This document shows, piece by piece, positions 44,610 through 55,249 of a stretch of DNA of 64,000 nt. Position 1 is the stretch's first letter; each line of letters opens with the position of its first letter. A program made the translations under genes and the position numbers. The notes under the pieces are model-generated. The model worked only from the letters and a program-made list of their open reading frames with translations, ran no database searches and was not told the DNA's origin. The stretch covers positions 1,054,001-1,118,000 of the forward strand of contig JAESUZ010001757.1 in the NCBI GenBank assembly GCA_017311185.1, read 5' to 3'. The stretch comes from Proteles cristata cristata. Taxonomy: Eukaryota; Chordata; Mammalia; Carnivora; Hyaenidae.

Positions 44610-45275
44610 CTCAGGCTGGCGTTCCCTTTGACCCAGTAATTCCACCGCAAAATTTTCCTAAGGAAATAATCAGGGATGTTCAGAAAGATTTATGTAGTAG
44701 GTTATTCACTGAGGAATTAATCATGCAAGTGAAACTTTGGAAACTAGAGTTAATTAAACAATATGGGGCTGGTTTAATAAATTATGACATCTATATAATG
44801 GAACACAGTGTAGCAATTAAAAATCATGTAGATCCTGTTTCTCAGAGCAGATGCTGAGAATCATCTACATCAGAATCACCTGGGAAGCTTTTCAAAATGC
44901 AGATCTCTGGTCCTCATCTCAGATTTATGAGTTCAATTCTGTGAGTGAGGAGCCTCAGGATCTTCATTTTCCAGATGCCTCCAAATGATTCTTATGCATC
45001 AAACATTTAAAAATTGTGTTAATAGTAACATGGCATACAGTAATAGTATTTATGGTATGTTATCAGGTGAATAAAAACATATTATAAAGCATATATTTAC
45101 AACATCTCTTATAGGCACCATAAACATATATGTGTAAGGAAGACCCAAAATTCACCCAAACTTCACTAAAATGCAAAATAATTATCTCTGGATGGTAAGA
45201 TAGCAATTTTGGCAGTTATCTATTTCCTTCTTTTCAATGAGAAAAGTGATGTTACTTTGAAAACCATGTTTTAGT
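44610..45275 (+). mobile_element. Old LINE-1 3' end with a nested MER5A
   Basis: The ORF2 tail is recognisable (ttcctaaggaaataatcagg, aaagatttatgtagtaggtt, gctggtttaataaattatga, agtgtagcaattaaaaatca). After a MER5A insertion the 3' region continues (aataaaaacatattataaag, ttatctctggatggtaagat). The 113-codon plus ORF at 44516-44857 is the remnant of L1 ORF2. Confidence 0.75.
44845..45000. mobile_element. MER5A-like element nested in L1
   Basis: Contains gaatcatctacatcagaatc, acctgggaagcttttcaaaa, tgcagatctctggtcctcat and ttccagatgcctccaaatga, the MER5A order. Confidence 0.7.
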
Positions 45276-45289
45276 GCATATGTCATTTA

Positions 45290-45497
45290 AAATTTTTTAA
45301 GGTTTCTGTTCACTTTTGAGAGACAGAGAGAGGGCGTGAGCAGGGGAGAGGCAGAGAGGAAGACACAGAATCTGAAGGAGGCTCCAGGTTCTGAGCTGGC
45401 TGTACAGAGCCTGTCGCAGGACTGGAACTCACGAAGCGTGAGATCATGACCTGAGCCGAGGTCAGATGCTTAACTGACTGAGCCACCCAGGCGCCCC
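45290..45497 (-). mobile_element. CAN SINE, complete
   Basis: Reverse copy ending in gccacccaggcgcccc. The duplication is gtgcatatgtcattta at 45274-45289 and gtgcatgtgtcattta at 45498-45513. Confidence 0.94.
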
Positions 45498-45513
45498 GTG
45501 CATGTGTCATTTA

Positions 45514-46260
45514 ACAATGGACTGGAGACTTCATGTTTCTACCTGAGAATAGAAAATTCTGATGTAAACAAATGTGGGCAAGAAATTGAAAAAATAATAA
45601 AATCGAGACATACACGGACAAAACAAATGCATTTGTGTGTCCCTGGAAGAACATTTAAATCTGCTTGAGGAGCGGGGCCAAGATAAATTCAGAATTAGGT
45701 AGGAAACCATCCCCTGCTCTATTTCCACCTACCATTTATACCCAGTGGATAAAGATGCAGTCTGCCATCCATTAGGCAGCGCAGGTGGCTGGCATACTGC
45801 TGACCCTGTATGTCCTTCATGACCACTGAGAACAAAAAGAAAGAAAACCAGAGGATGCCAACCTGGCACAGAAGTTGTGGAGCCTTTGATGGAATTTTTT
45901 TGTAATAGAATTGCCCTTCTTTCAGGCATGATGTAGCGGCGGTACTTTCTGAAGTCAGAGCAATGATGTAAATTGCAGATGAATATCTTGGCCAGACTCC
46001 TGATTGCCCCTATGGTGGGCATCGGCAGGTGAGTGATAGGAATGCAGGCAGAAGACGGTCTCTGGAAAATGCTGAACACCCACCGTCCCCTGCCCCGCGC
46101 CTCCCTCCCCTGACAATAGTGACCGCCTGTTAAAGAACTGCTTTCACAAGTGTATATTAACTATCATCCTGAGTCCACCACCAACTGGACCTTAGAAAAG
46201 ATATCAAAAGAGATAAAGAGTGAGGACCACTCCTGAAATTCTTAATAAATTTATCTTTGA
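45514..46260. other. Unique sequence
   Basis: A 116-codon minus frame (45729-46079) is open but unrecognised. On the plus strand ttctttcag and cggcaggtgagtg near 45933 and 46030 look like good splice sites, yet all three frames between them contain stops. Confidence 0.35.
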
Positions 46261-46272
46261 CTTTGTGTTTTA

Positions 46273-46440
46273 CTTTTATTCATTTATTTTGAGAGAGAGA
46301 GAGAAAATTCCGGTTGGGGAGGGGCAAAGAGAGAGGGAGAGAGAGAATTCTAAGCAGGCTCTGCCCTGGAACTCATTAACCTTGAGATCCTGACCTGAGC
46401 CAAAGTCAGACATTTACCTGACAGAGCCGGATGCCCCGGA
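46273..46440 (-). mobile_element. Older CAN SINE with internal deletion
   Basis: Reverse copy, shorter than full length. Flanked by tttgtgtttta at 46262-46272 and 46441-46451. The body lacks part of the region between the CT tract and the head. Confidence 0.9.
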
Positions 46441-46451
46441 TTTGTGTTTTA

Positions 46452-47642
46452 TAAGTGAAGTTCAAAGGAACAATGGAGCAGCTCATCTTCTAGTTTCCTC
46501 CCCACTTCCCAGAAGTCGTTGGCTTTCTAGGCTCCCCACCCCCATCCAGTGCCTACAGCCACTGGGCCAGGCAGGAACCTGGACACAGGTACAGGAAAGC
46601 AGAAGTCGGTGTGTATAGCCAGTGGAATGAGTTGCTTGGCGAGGCCAGGGACATCTGAGAGGGTCTGCACTCACCCCATAAGCGTCCCTATGCTCAAGGG
46701 AGCATGATGTTAAAGAACAAATAAAAAAAAGTACATAACATCAAGAGAGATGGAAAAAAGAAAGGCAAGCTTGTTTTGAACAAGAGATTCCATGGAGTTT
46801 TGTTTGCTCTGGGCCTTTTAAATTAGGGAGTCATCCTGATGAGGACTCAGAGGTGTGAAAGGAATCTAGGTATGCATGTTGAATAAATAAAAAGGGAGGA
46901 CTTATTACTGGAAGAAGCCCTTCCCTGGATGAGCACTTCCGGTCTGTCCATGAACTTAATCTGCCTGGGAAGGGTGTATCTCTTGAAAGTACTGCACTGT
47001 AGAGTAAATTGTGTGGTAACGAAGACGAACATTTTCTCAGAAGGGAGTCTCTACTGATTATAGAGCAGGACATGGCCCTGCTTAAAAATGTTCAGTACAA
47101 GTAATCACTCTAAATCTATAGATATACATACCATACATAAACATACGTACACATGTGAAGTCGGGGCTAATGAGAGGAAGTACTGAGAATGTAACAGACA
47201 ACGTTCTTCACTCTTGCTAACGAACGTTAGGAGGAAAAACACATAAAAATAAAGTTGAATTGAGTTCACCTTTCTTCCTTAGAATGAGCTTTCCAGCCAC
47301 TTTCTATTTTTCTCCTTTTGAGAAGCTTGTTTATTTTCGAAAAGTGAAAATAAGAAATTGTGCTTTTAAGAAAGTATACTCCCTTTAGTCATTAACACTC
47401 TGTGGCACAAAGAAGACGTGTGCACAGACAAATTGCATGCAAATGCTTATTAGTGCAAAATGTATTATATGCATTATTATAAAAATTCATTACACTTAAC
47501 ACCAATTTCTAAATTATCCCCAGAGAGATAAAAACCACTTTAGATGCTCAACAAAGGGAGAAAAACTCCTGAGTCCTGCTGAGTGTCTCTGTGAGAGAGA
47601 CTAAGAGCTTAGTAATTACACATAAAAGAAATGTGTGTGTTT
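46452..47642. other. Unique sequence
   Basis: No repeat or gene recognised. An octamer motif (atgcaaat) occurs near 47438 in AT-rich sequence. Minus frames at 46483-47073 have no signature. Confidence 0.4.
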
Positions 47643-47656
47643 AAAATGGTCTTTTT

Positions 47657-47851
47657 GGGGCACCTGGGTGGCTCAGTGGGTTGAGCATCCAAGTCATGAT
47701 CAGGTCATGATCTCAAGGTGTGTCAAGGCTCTGCATTGACAGTGTAGAGCCTGTGTGGGATTTTCTCTCCCCCTACCCCCGACTCTCTCTGTCTCTCTCT
47801 CTCTCTCTCAAAATAAATAAATATTTAAAAATAACATTTCAAAAATAAAAT
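47657..47851 (+). mobile_element. Older CAN SINE
   Basis: Forward copy with a partly duplicated gtcatgatcaggtcatgatc block and lost B-box bases. The duplication is aaaatggtctttttg-like at 47643-47656 and aaaatggtctcttc after 47851. Confidence 0.92.
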
Positions 47852-47939
47852 AAAATGGTCTCTTCTGGAACTAAACTTTGGCCTAGTTGACCTCATATCA
47901 CATGGACTTCTTTCTTTCCTCTAAGAAGAGAATTCACCA

Positions 47940-48172
47940 GGGGCACCTGCGTGGCTTAGTCGGTTGAGCGTCCGACTTTCGCTTAGGTCATGATCTCGCG
48001 GTTCGTGGGTTCGAGCCCCGCGTCGGGCTCTGTGCTGACTGCCAGCTCAGAGCCTGGAGCCTGTTTCAGTCTGTGACTCCCTCTCTCTCTGACCCTCCCC
48101 TGCTCACGCTGTCTCTCTCTCTCTCCTAGAAATAAATAAAACATTTAAAAAAATGTTTTAAATAAAAAAAAA
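47940..48172 (+). mobile_element. Young CAN SINE, complete
   Basis: Forward full-length copy of the young type with intact CpGs. Perfect 17-bp duplication aagaagagaattcacca at 47923-47939 and 48173-48189. Confidence 0.97.
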
Positions 48173-48189
48173 AAGAAGAGAATTCACCA

Positions 48190-49000
48190 AGATCCTCTTA
48201 CTTATTTGCATGCTTATAGGCATCTCTGAGATGCGTATCCTGTATTATGGAGAAAAGTATGAAAGTAAGAAGGGGGCTTAAGACTCAGCTCAGCTTCCTG
48301 TCAGAGGTAAGCCGAACCTTCATGGCTACATCTGTCTGGAAAACTGGTCAGGGAGGACCTCCAGGCAGTTCTGTCCTTAGACCCAGGCAAATGGGGCCTT
48401 AGCCTGAGGACCATGCTTAAGTTTAAGAGGAGAGAAGGAGAAGCTTCTAGAACCTGTGGGAGCTAGTCTTCAAGTCACATCACAGCTATTCATTGGATCC
48501 CTAGCCTTATAGTGACCAAAGGGAAGCTTCTTGCAGGCCTCTTGTGTTTGGGCTGGAATATGCACATGCCTCTGAGTGTGTGTGAAGTCCCTCAAAGTTG
48601 CAAGATTGAACATACCCTAAGAAAACCATAGGAGCCCATGGGTTGGAGAGGTGGGAGCCTTCATGTGTATACTCTTGCCCCTATGTGCAAATGTTAGGGC
48701 TGGGTCGGCTTCCGGGAGACCAGATGCACATGGTTCTGAGGCTCCTTCTAGGTAGAGAGCATCTGAAAGGAGGGAGTTGGTGGACAGAAAGTTGACCCTA
48801 TATCAGGGTCTCATTCTCTAGGTAAAGAATGATTTGTGAGGACTGCATAGGATCCATCCCTTAAATTTATCATTATACTGATGGGAAACTAAGCTGCGTT
48901 GAAACTAAAACTTACTGACTGAATCACATTTGATTTAACATAAAAAATGCTCGGTGAAGTATCCAAAGTTCCTTGGATTTTTAAAAGATTAGAATTTCAT
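48190..49000. other. Unique sequence
   Basis: No feature recognised. Confidence 0.4.
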
Positions 49001-49002
49001 TG

Positions 49003-49222
49003 GGGCGCCTGGGTGGCTTAGTCGGTTAAGCATCCAACTTTTGCTTAGGTCATGATCTCGCAGTTCGTGGGTTCGAGCCCCGCATCGGGCTCTGTGCTGA
49101 CTGTCAGCTCAGAGCCTGGAGCCTATTTCGGAGTCTGTGTCTCCCTCTGTCTCTGACCCTCCCCTGCTCACGCTGTCTCTCTCTCTCTCTCTCTCCTAGA
49201 AATAAATAAAAATATTTAAAAA
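49003..49222 (+). mobile_element. Young CAN SINE, complete
   Basis: Forward full-length copy of the young type. The short duplication aatttcat lies at both ends. Confidence 0.95.
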
Positions 49223-49428
49223 AAAATTTCATCTCCTGACAATTCTTAGTGGCATGGCTAACAGGCTGCTAGATAGGCCAGAAGCTTATCTTACGGACTA
49301 AGAGTGGGGTCTCTTTGGGCTGCTCCCTCTGTTGCCATTGGCATACTCAAGGAGCTTGCCTGCTATCTAAGGGTCTATCCCTGCTTCCGGGATCTGAGTC
49401 CTCAAGTTTTACCTGTAGAGGATCATTC

Positions 49429-49637
49429 CTTTTTTTTTTTTAATGTTTGTTTATTTTAGAGAGCGCGTGCTCTAGCAAGAGAGAGGCAGAGAAACAGGGA
49501 GACACAGCATCCTAAGTAGGCTCCAGGCTCTGAGCTGTCAGCACAGAGTCCAACATGAGGCTCAAACCCACAGACTGCAAGATCATGACCTGAGCTGAAA
49601 TTGGACACTTAGCCCACTGAGCCACCCAGATTCCCCC
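49429..49637 (-). mobile_element. Older CAN SINE
   Basis: Reverse copy in inverted orientation to the SINE at 49003 (tail to tail, about 200 bp apart). The duplication is gtagaggatcattc at 49415-49428 and gtagagggtcattc at 49638-49651. Confidence 0.94.
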
Positions 49638-49651
49638 GTAGAGGGTCATTC

Positions 49652-50089
49652 TCTGGGTTGAACTGATTGCAGCCAAGAGAGAGGGGGCACCACATTTCAA
49701 GCTCTGGTGAAGCTCAGAACCAGTGTGGAGGGCAGCCATAGGCGTGCGGAAAGAATGTTGCTGAATCTCACAAGGGTACTGGTTATCTCTGGGCACTTGA
49801 AACAAAAGGTCAGAAGTCCCACAGATGAGAGAAGAGGCCTAAGACAGCCAGGCCCGCTCCATAGCCTTGCCCACCACAGACCTTGTGAATCTGTGTGAGT
49901 TCAACTCAGGCATACTTGCTTTAATTGACTGAAAAAATGAGGACACCTATATGAAAAGAATAAGAAACTCAAGCATTTTTCAGTTGATTAATTTTTTACC
50001 ATGCTGAAATAGGCTCCTTTGATGTATTTGGGAGATACATCTACATGGTAATGTAACCTTCATGTTAAAAACCGTTTGATACCAAGAGT
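49652..50089. other. Unique sequence
   Basis: No feature recognised. Confidence 0.4.
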
Positions 50090-50930
50090 ATAACTTTTAT
50101 TATTTTTTTATTGAGTTATAAGTCACATGTCACGACATGCACTGCACCCATTTAAAAAGTAAAACTCAGTCATTTTGGGGCGCCTGGGTGGCTTAGTCGG
50201 TTAAGCGTCCAACTTTTGCTTAGGTCATGATCTCGCGGTTCGTGGGTTGACCCCCGCGTCGGGCTCTGTGCTGACTGCCAGCTCAGAGCCTGGAGCCTGT
50301 TTCAGTCTGTGACTCCCTCTCTCTCTGACCCTCCCCTGCTCACACTGTCTCTCTCTCTCTCCTAGAAATAAATAAAAAATTAAAAAAGAAAATTAAAAAA
50401 AAAACTCAGTCATTTTTAGTACATTTACAAAGTACAACCATCACCATTATATAATTCCAGAAAAATTTTACCATCCCCCAAAGAAGCCCATTATCCATTA
50501 GTTTTCACTCTCCATTCTCAATGTCCTCTCAGCCACTGGGAACCATTAATCTATAGTTTAATCTTTATGTATTCGCCTATTCTGGACATATCATCTGAAA
50601 TAAAAATCATACAACATGCGGCCTTTTGTGTCTGACTTTTTTCACTTAAAATAATGTTTTCAAGGTCCATCCATGCTGGGTATCAGTAAGTACTTCATTC
50701 CTTTTTATGCTGCATAATATTCCATTGCATAGGTATTTACCATATCTTTTAAATCTATCAGTTGATGGAAATTTGGGTTGAGTTTACTTTTTGGCTTCTA
50801 TGATTTATGCTTCTATTAATATTCATATGAGTTTTTATGTGGACATATATTGCCAACTCTCTTGGGTATATACTTAGAAGTAGACCTTCTGATTATGAGC
50901 ATATTTTTTAAAAATGTCTTTTACTTTTAA
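50090..50930 (-). mobile_element. LINE-1 3' end, antisense, split by a SINE
   Basis: Antisense L1 3' UTR and ORF2 end: attgagttataagtcacatg, acaaccatcaccattatata, aaaataatgttttcaaggtc, catgctgggtatcagtaagt, ctctcttgggtatatactta. Split by the young SINE at 50177. Confidence 0.85.
50177..50400 (+). mobile_element. Young CAN SINE inserted in L1
   Basis: Forward full-length copy. Perfect 16-bp duplication aaaactcagtcatttt at 50161-50176 and 50401-50416. The B-box region has lost a few bases (gtgggttgacccccg). Confidence 0.97.
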
Positions 50931-51560
50931 AGAAAATGAAAGTCAATGTTTCAAATGTTAGCCTGAATCTTGGGTTTGCCGCATGCCACCAAAAAGTCAC
51001 ATGATGTGAGTGTGGAATTTAATCAAGTTCTTCCTTCTCCTCTTGGTTCCCCCAAAGCCCTGCAACCCAAAGAAACCACTGGTTGTTGAAAGAGGTCATA
51101 GCAGGCAAAATGAACTGGTACTTTCCCCGGCTTGCTCACAATGGAGCACTTCCTAGAAATAAAATTTTACTTAATACTCCTTCTTTCTAAGAAGTAATAC
51201 CAAGTAGCAACATCTGAAATGTTCAAAGAGGAAACATGGCAATAGTGTTCTGGTTTGGCTGTTAATGAATCTCCTTCTAGAAGTACTGGACCATGAAGAC
51301 CAAAATAACACAATGATTGGAAAGATGAGCATAGCAATTTAGCAGGTACAGGTGAATGCTTCTTTTTCCCCAAGAAGATATTTCACCCCTTCTGAATAAG
51401 GATCAAGAATGGAGAAATATATAAACCATAATATAGGTTAATAAAATGTGCACCATAATTTTTTCCATGTTAACAGTTAACTATATGCCAACTAGTTCAA
51501 AGTGAAAAAGTCAGTCATGTGGGCCATTTAGCATCAGGTCATTTAAAAATATTAACTCAA
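50931..51560. other. Unique sequence
   Basis: No feature recognised. Confidence 0.4.
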
Positions 51561-51765
51561 GGCAGCTTGGGTGGCTCAGCTGGTTGAACATCGACTTCTG
51601 CTCGGGTCATGATCCCACTCAGGTTCATGAGTTCAAGCCCCACGTTGGGCTTTGCATTGACAGCATGGAGCCTGCTTCAGATTCTGTCTCCCTCTCTCTC
51701 TTTCTGCCCCTCCCCTGCTCACTTTCTCTTTCTCTCTTTCTCAAAAATAAACATAAAAAAGTTTT
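51561..51765 (+). mobile_element. Older CAN SINE
   Basis: Forward copy (gcttgggtggctcagctggt head, gttcatgagttcaagcccca, tctcaaaaataaacat tail). Diverged duplication aaatattaactcaa / aaatattaacccag. Confidence 0.92.
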
Positions 51766-52835
51766 TAAATATTAACCCAGTGCTACTTTTGGCAAAGATT
51801 TTTTGCCCTGAATTAATTTTGTTTGTAGACATAATGATGATCTAAAGAACAGAATATGTACTCAGAAATGTGCCACATTGATAAATTATGCCGTGAAGAA
51901 AGAAGCAGGATATATTTTTGACTTTTCAATTTGACTGTTAAAATTTTCATTTCTTGCTTTCCATGCATGTCACCATAGCTTTTCTTTTCCTGTAGGTTTT
52001 TCAATTCTCTCTCCCTGCTCCTTTCTTGTTTTCTTCCTTTTTGACCCAATAATTCCTGAATCACCGTTTTGCCACTTGTGGTTGTTTTCAAACTAATGTG
52101 TTTCACACATACGTTTCAAAGATACATCCATCAGGAGAAAATTGCAAGTACCAGTAAAAATCGTCTCTCTAATTTGTTAATGCATGTCTGAAAAATACAG
52201 AAAGTGTGAGATGAGTACAAAAATAACTCGAAACAGAAGGCTGGGGGGTGGGAAGGAGAGGAAATATACATAATAAGTATTTTGTTGACTTTTTTCCCTC
52301 ATAAACTAACCCACATGTCACGGGCTGCTATGGGGTTTGTCCAGTGCTTGTACTTGAAGCCTCCGATGGACTTCCAGGCCACTGACTCTTGGGTTCATGC
52401 TCGGCAGTGGTAACTCATGCATCCAGCATGTTCTTTTCCTGGCAACTCTTCCAAGAGACGGAATACTGTAGTCTCATTCGAATCATAAGATTCCCTGGGA
52501 AAATCTCTTGGATGCTGTACAAGCCACTCAAATCCAATCTTTCATTAGGGATTGCTGAAATTTACAGGGGCCACAATTATGATTCGTATTTGTGGTCCTC
52601 GTGATTTGTATTAACCATAAGCTTCCAAAGTGTCAGAAAGAGTTCACTGCATACACAAAGGATTTGTGCTGCCTGCAGAGTTTTGTACACGCTATCGTGC
52701 GTGGAAGGAACAGTGGCCAGCCTACATTTTTCTCAGTTCAGCTTAGTAAGCATTGCTAGGCATGGTGCAGTTCTAGACACAGAAGGAATTGCAAGAATAA
52801 CTTGTTCTTGAGGAGAATAGAAGACAAGCTATTTT
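51766..52835. other. Unique sequence
   Basis: A 97-codon minus frame at 51813-52106 is Lys/Glu-rich and unrecognised. Nothing else seen. Confidence 0.4.
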
Positions 52836-52837
52836 TA

Positions 52838-53050
52838 AAATTTTGTTTATGTTTATTTATTTATTGAGATGGAGAGAAACAAAGCATGAGTCGGGGAGGG
52901 GCAGAGAGAGAAGGAGACACAGAATCAGAAGCAGGCTCCAGACTCTGAGCTTTCGGCACAGAGCCTGACTTGGGGCTCAACTCACAAACTGCGAGATCAT
53001 GAGCCAAGCCTAAGCCTGACGCTTAACCGACTAAGCTACCCAGGCGCCCC
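52838..53050 (-). mobile_element. CAN SINE, left arm of an inverted pair
   Basis: Reverse copy ending in ctacccaggcgcccc. Its head faces the head of the forward SINE at 53087. Confidence 0.93.
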
Positions 53051-53086
53051 AGGAGATAAGCTACTTGAAAAAAAGAACAGGTCTAG

Positions 53087-53277
53087 GGGCGCCTGGGTGG
53101 CTGTCAGTTAAGCTTCTGACTCTTGATTTCGGCTCAGGTCATGATCTCACCATTCTTGAGTTCAACCTCCGCGTCTGACTCTGATGTCAGCTTGGGATTC
53201 GCCCTCTCTCTGCCCCTCCTTCCTTATTCTTGCTCTCAAAATAAATAAATAAACACAACACAACAAAACAAAACACA
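53087..53277 (+). mobile_element. CAN SINE, right arm of an inverted pair
   Basis: Forward copy with head ggggcgcctgggtggctgtc (a few bases lost after GGCT) and tail ending in a caacacaacaaaac run. Confidence 0.92.
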
Positions 53278-53535
53278 AGGTCTATGTTAGGACAGTAGAT
53301 ACACAAGTAGGGTTCCGGTGTTATAAAACATATATACAAATGCTCAGAAAATGAGGAAATCATTATGCGGAAATAATTGGAGCAGACTTCATTACGAAGT
53401 TAATTACTAAGCAGACCAAGTGGAACTATAAAATTTAGTTTGGCAAAGCAGAGAGAAAATGCCTCTTGATCCGTGCAGGAAGAGTAAAAGTGTAGAAAGC
53501 AAAAACCTTCGCAGTATCATTTGCAAGTTAAAACT
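53278..53535. other. Unique sequence
   Basis: No feature recognised. Confidence 0.4.
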
Positions 53536-53539
53536 CAGA

Positions 53540-53880
53540 TATTCCACAAATTCCTTCTAGTTGAAGGTGGCCGTGTGACCTCGCTTGGGCCTACAAGTCA
53601 GCAGACTCTGGGGTGCCAGAGTGAAAAACCTTTGCATATCTCCATGCAAGAAGGCAGAGGTAGTCCATCCCAGCCCTCTTCCCCCTCATTTCTCCTGGAA
53701 AGACACAGAGGGGTGATGTCTGAAGTTGCCAGGCTATCTTCCAACATGGAAGAAATGTCAAGAGAATCAGAAGATGCTGAACTCAACATCTCTGGGTCCT
53801 CTTGTTTAATGCAGGAAAAACTACCCCTCTGGGGTTGCCAGTCACATTTTCTATTATTTGTAGCCCACCGCGTCCCTGAG
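53540..53880 (+). mobile_element. Possible ancient interspersed repeat
   Basis: The stretch gaaggtggccgtgtgacctc followed by gcttgggcctacaagtca resembles a common old mammalian repeat, but I cannot name it. A 120-codon plus frame at 53521-53883 lies across it and is probably chance. Confidence 0.3.
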
Positions 53881-54470
53881 TGATATTCTTAGGTGGGTTT
53901 CGGTGAGAAAGATGTTGCCTATTTTTAGTCGTATTTGGTAAAACTGGCTTTAAAATAAAAATGCCAGGTTCATAGAATTCTTTCACAAGAAAGTGATTGT
54001 TTTATAGTTTGCAAGTTTATTCACTTGAAAAATAACACTCTAATAATTATATATCCATTTCATAATCTGTAGCTAAAAGTAGATTTCCTGAGCTTTCAGC
54101 CACATTTAGTCCATTAAGCCTTACCATCTCAGATGAGCACACCCAAAACCCTCAGCATGGCTGTGAATTTCATAAGTCAGCCAGGACTTCAAGGGATAGA
54201 TATATTTACAGTGTCAATTATTTTATTTTAGTATCTCTTCCAACTCTAGGAAGTAACCTGTCCCTGATGGGTTTTTTTTCATATTTAGAAGATAGTTGTA
54301 TCCACTCCAAATTCTAATCTTTTCACAGAGTCTTCTCATATTTCATGAAATAAAGGTGGCTTAAAATTTCATAGTCCCTAAAACCATTCAAGAGTTGCTT
54401 TTTCTCCAATTTTAATAACTATCAGCAGAAATAAGGATAACATATCTTGGAGACTAGCAAGTTTTCAGAG
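53881..54470. other. Unique sequence
   Basis: No feature recognised. Confidence 0.4.
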
Positions 54471-54619
54471 ACTATAAAAACTGAAAGGGACCATCTGAGC
54501 TAATGGATCCCATCACTGATCTTCAAAATCTTCTTGGAAAATTAAAAAATAAAATAAAATTTCTGAGATTCATTCCCAGAAATCTTGATCCAATGAATTA
54601 GGAGTCAAGCCAGAAATAC

Positions 54620-54869
54620 TTAAAAAAAATTTTTTTTTAATGTTTTTATTTATTTGTGAGATAGAAAGAGATAGAGAGAGAGAGAGAGCAGGGGAGGGTC
54701 AGAGAGAGAGGGAGATACAGAGTCTGAAGCAGGCTCCAGGCTCTGAGCTAGCTCTCAGCACAGAGCCTGACAGGGGGCTCAAACCCATGAACTGTGAGAT
54801 CATGACTTGAGCCTGTGAGATCATGACTTGAGCCAAAGTTGGACGCTTAACCGACTGAGCCACCCAGAT
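54620..54869 (-). mobile_element. CAN SINE with internal 21-bp duplication
   Basis: Reverse copy. The 11-bp duplication gccagaaatac is at 54609-54619 and 54870-54880. The A-box region carries a perfect 21-bp tandem duplication (54793-54834). Confidence 0.94.
54793..54834 (-). repeat. 21-bp perfect tandem duplication inside SINE
   Basis: The unit gagatcatgacttgagcc, with three leading bases tgt, occurs twice without mismatch. Other SINEs in the window have it once. Confidence 0.95.
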
Positions 54870-54935
54870 GCCAGAAATACCTTTAAAAAAAATCTCCAAA
54901 TACTCATCTGGGTTTGGGAACCACGAGCCTAGTCC

Positions 54936-55105
54936 AGTGTTGCCTCCGATCACCGCATGACACAGCCTAGGGACCCTATTAAAATGCAGTTTCTATTCAG
55001 GAAATCTCAAGTTGACCTGAGATTCTGCTTCTCTAACAAGCCCCGAAGTGAGGCCCAGGCTAGTGGTCCGCAAACCACATTTACTTTGAGTGAGCGGAAT
55101 CTAAG
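54936..55105 (+). mobile_element. MER5-like hAT-Charlie remnant
   Basis: Order: accctattaaaatgcagttt, ctgagattctgcttctctaa, caagccccgaagtgagg, gtggtccgcaaaccacattt. This matches the MER5A/B right half. Confidence 0.65.
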
Positions 55106-55129
55106 CCACATGCCACATTTCATACTAGA

Positions 55130-55245
55130 GGGAGAAAACAGAGAGGTTAAATGCATCGTCCAGACCCACAGACATGCAGGGATAGCGTGAGACCAGAACC
55201 CAGGTCCTTCAACTCTTAGCCCACTGTTACACTGCCTCGACTGTT
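55130..55245 (+). mobile_element. MIR SINE remnant
   Basis: Contains cagagaggttaaatgcatcg, gagaccagaacccaggtcct and ccactgttacactgcctc, the MIR core and following region. Confidence 0.75.
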
Positions 55246-55249
55246 ACTC

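Larger units (their letters stand above)
54475..54935 (+). mobile_element. MER5A-like element split by a CAN SINE
   Basis: Left part (tttctgagattcattcccag, aatgaattaggagtcaagcc) and right part (aatctccaaatactcatctg, gggtttgggaaccacgagcc) belong together around the SINE at 54620-54869. Confidence 0.6.

Noticed and set aside
44516..44857. 113-codon plus ORF with a protein-like look
   Set aside because: It is the remnant of L1 ORF2 C-terminal coding sequence.
45930..46040. Plus-strand acceptor (ttctttcag) and donor (cggcaggtgagtg) about 95 bp apart
   Set aside because: All three frames between them contain stops, so at most a non-coding exon; no other support.
53521..53883. 120-codon plus ORF
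   Set aside because: Lies over what looks like an ancient interspersed repeat; no recognised protein.
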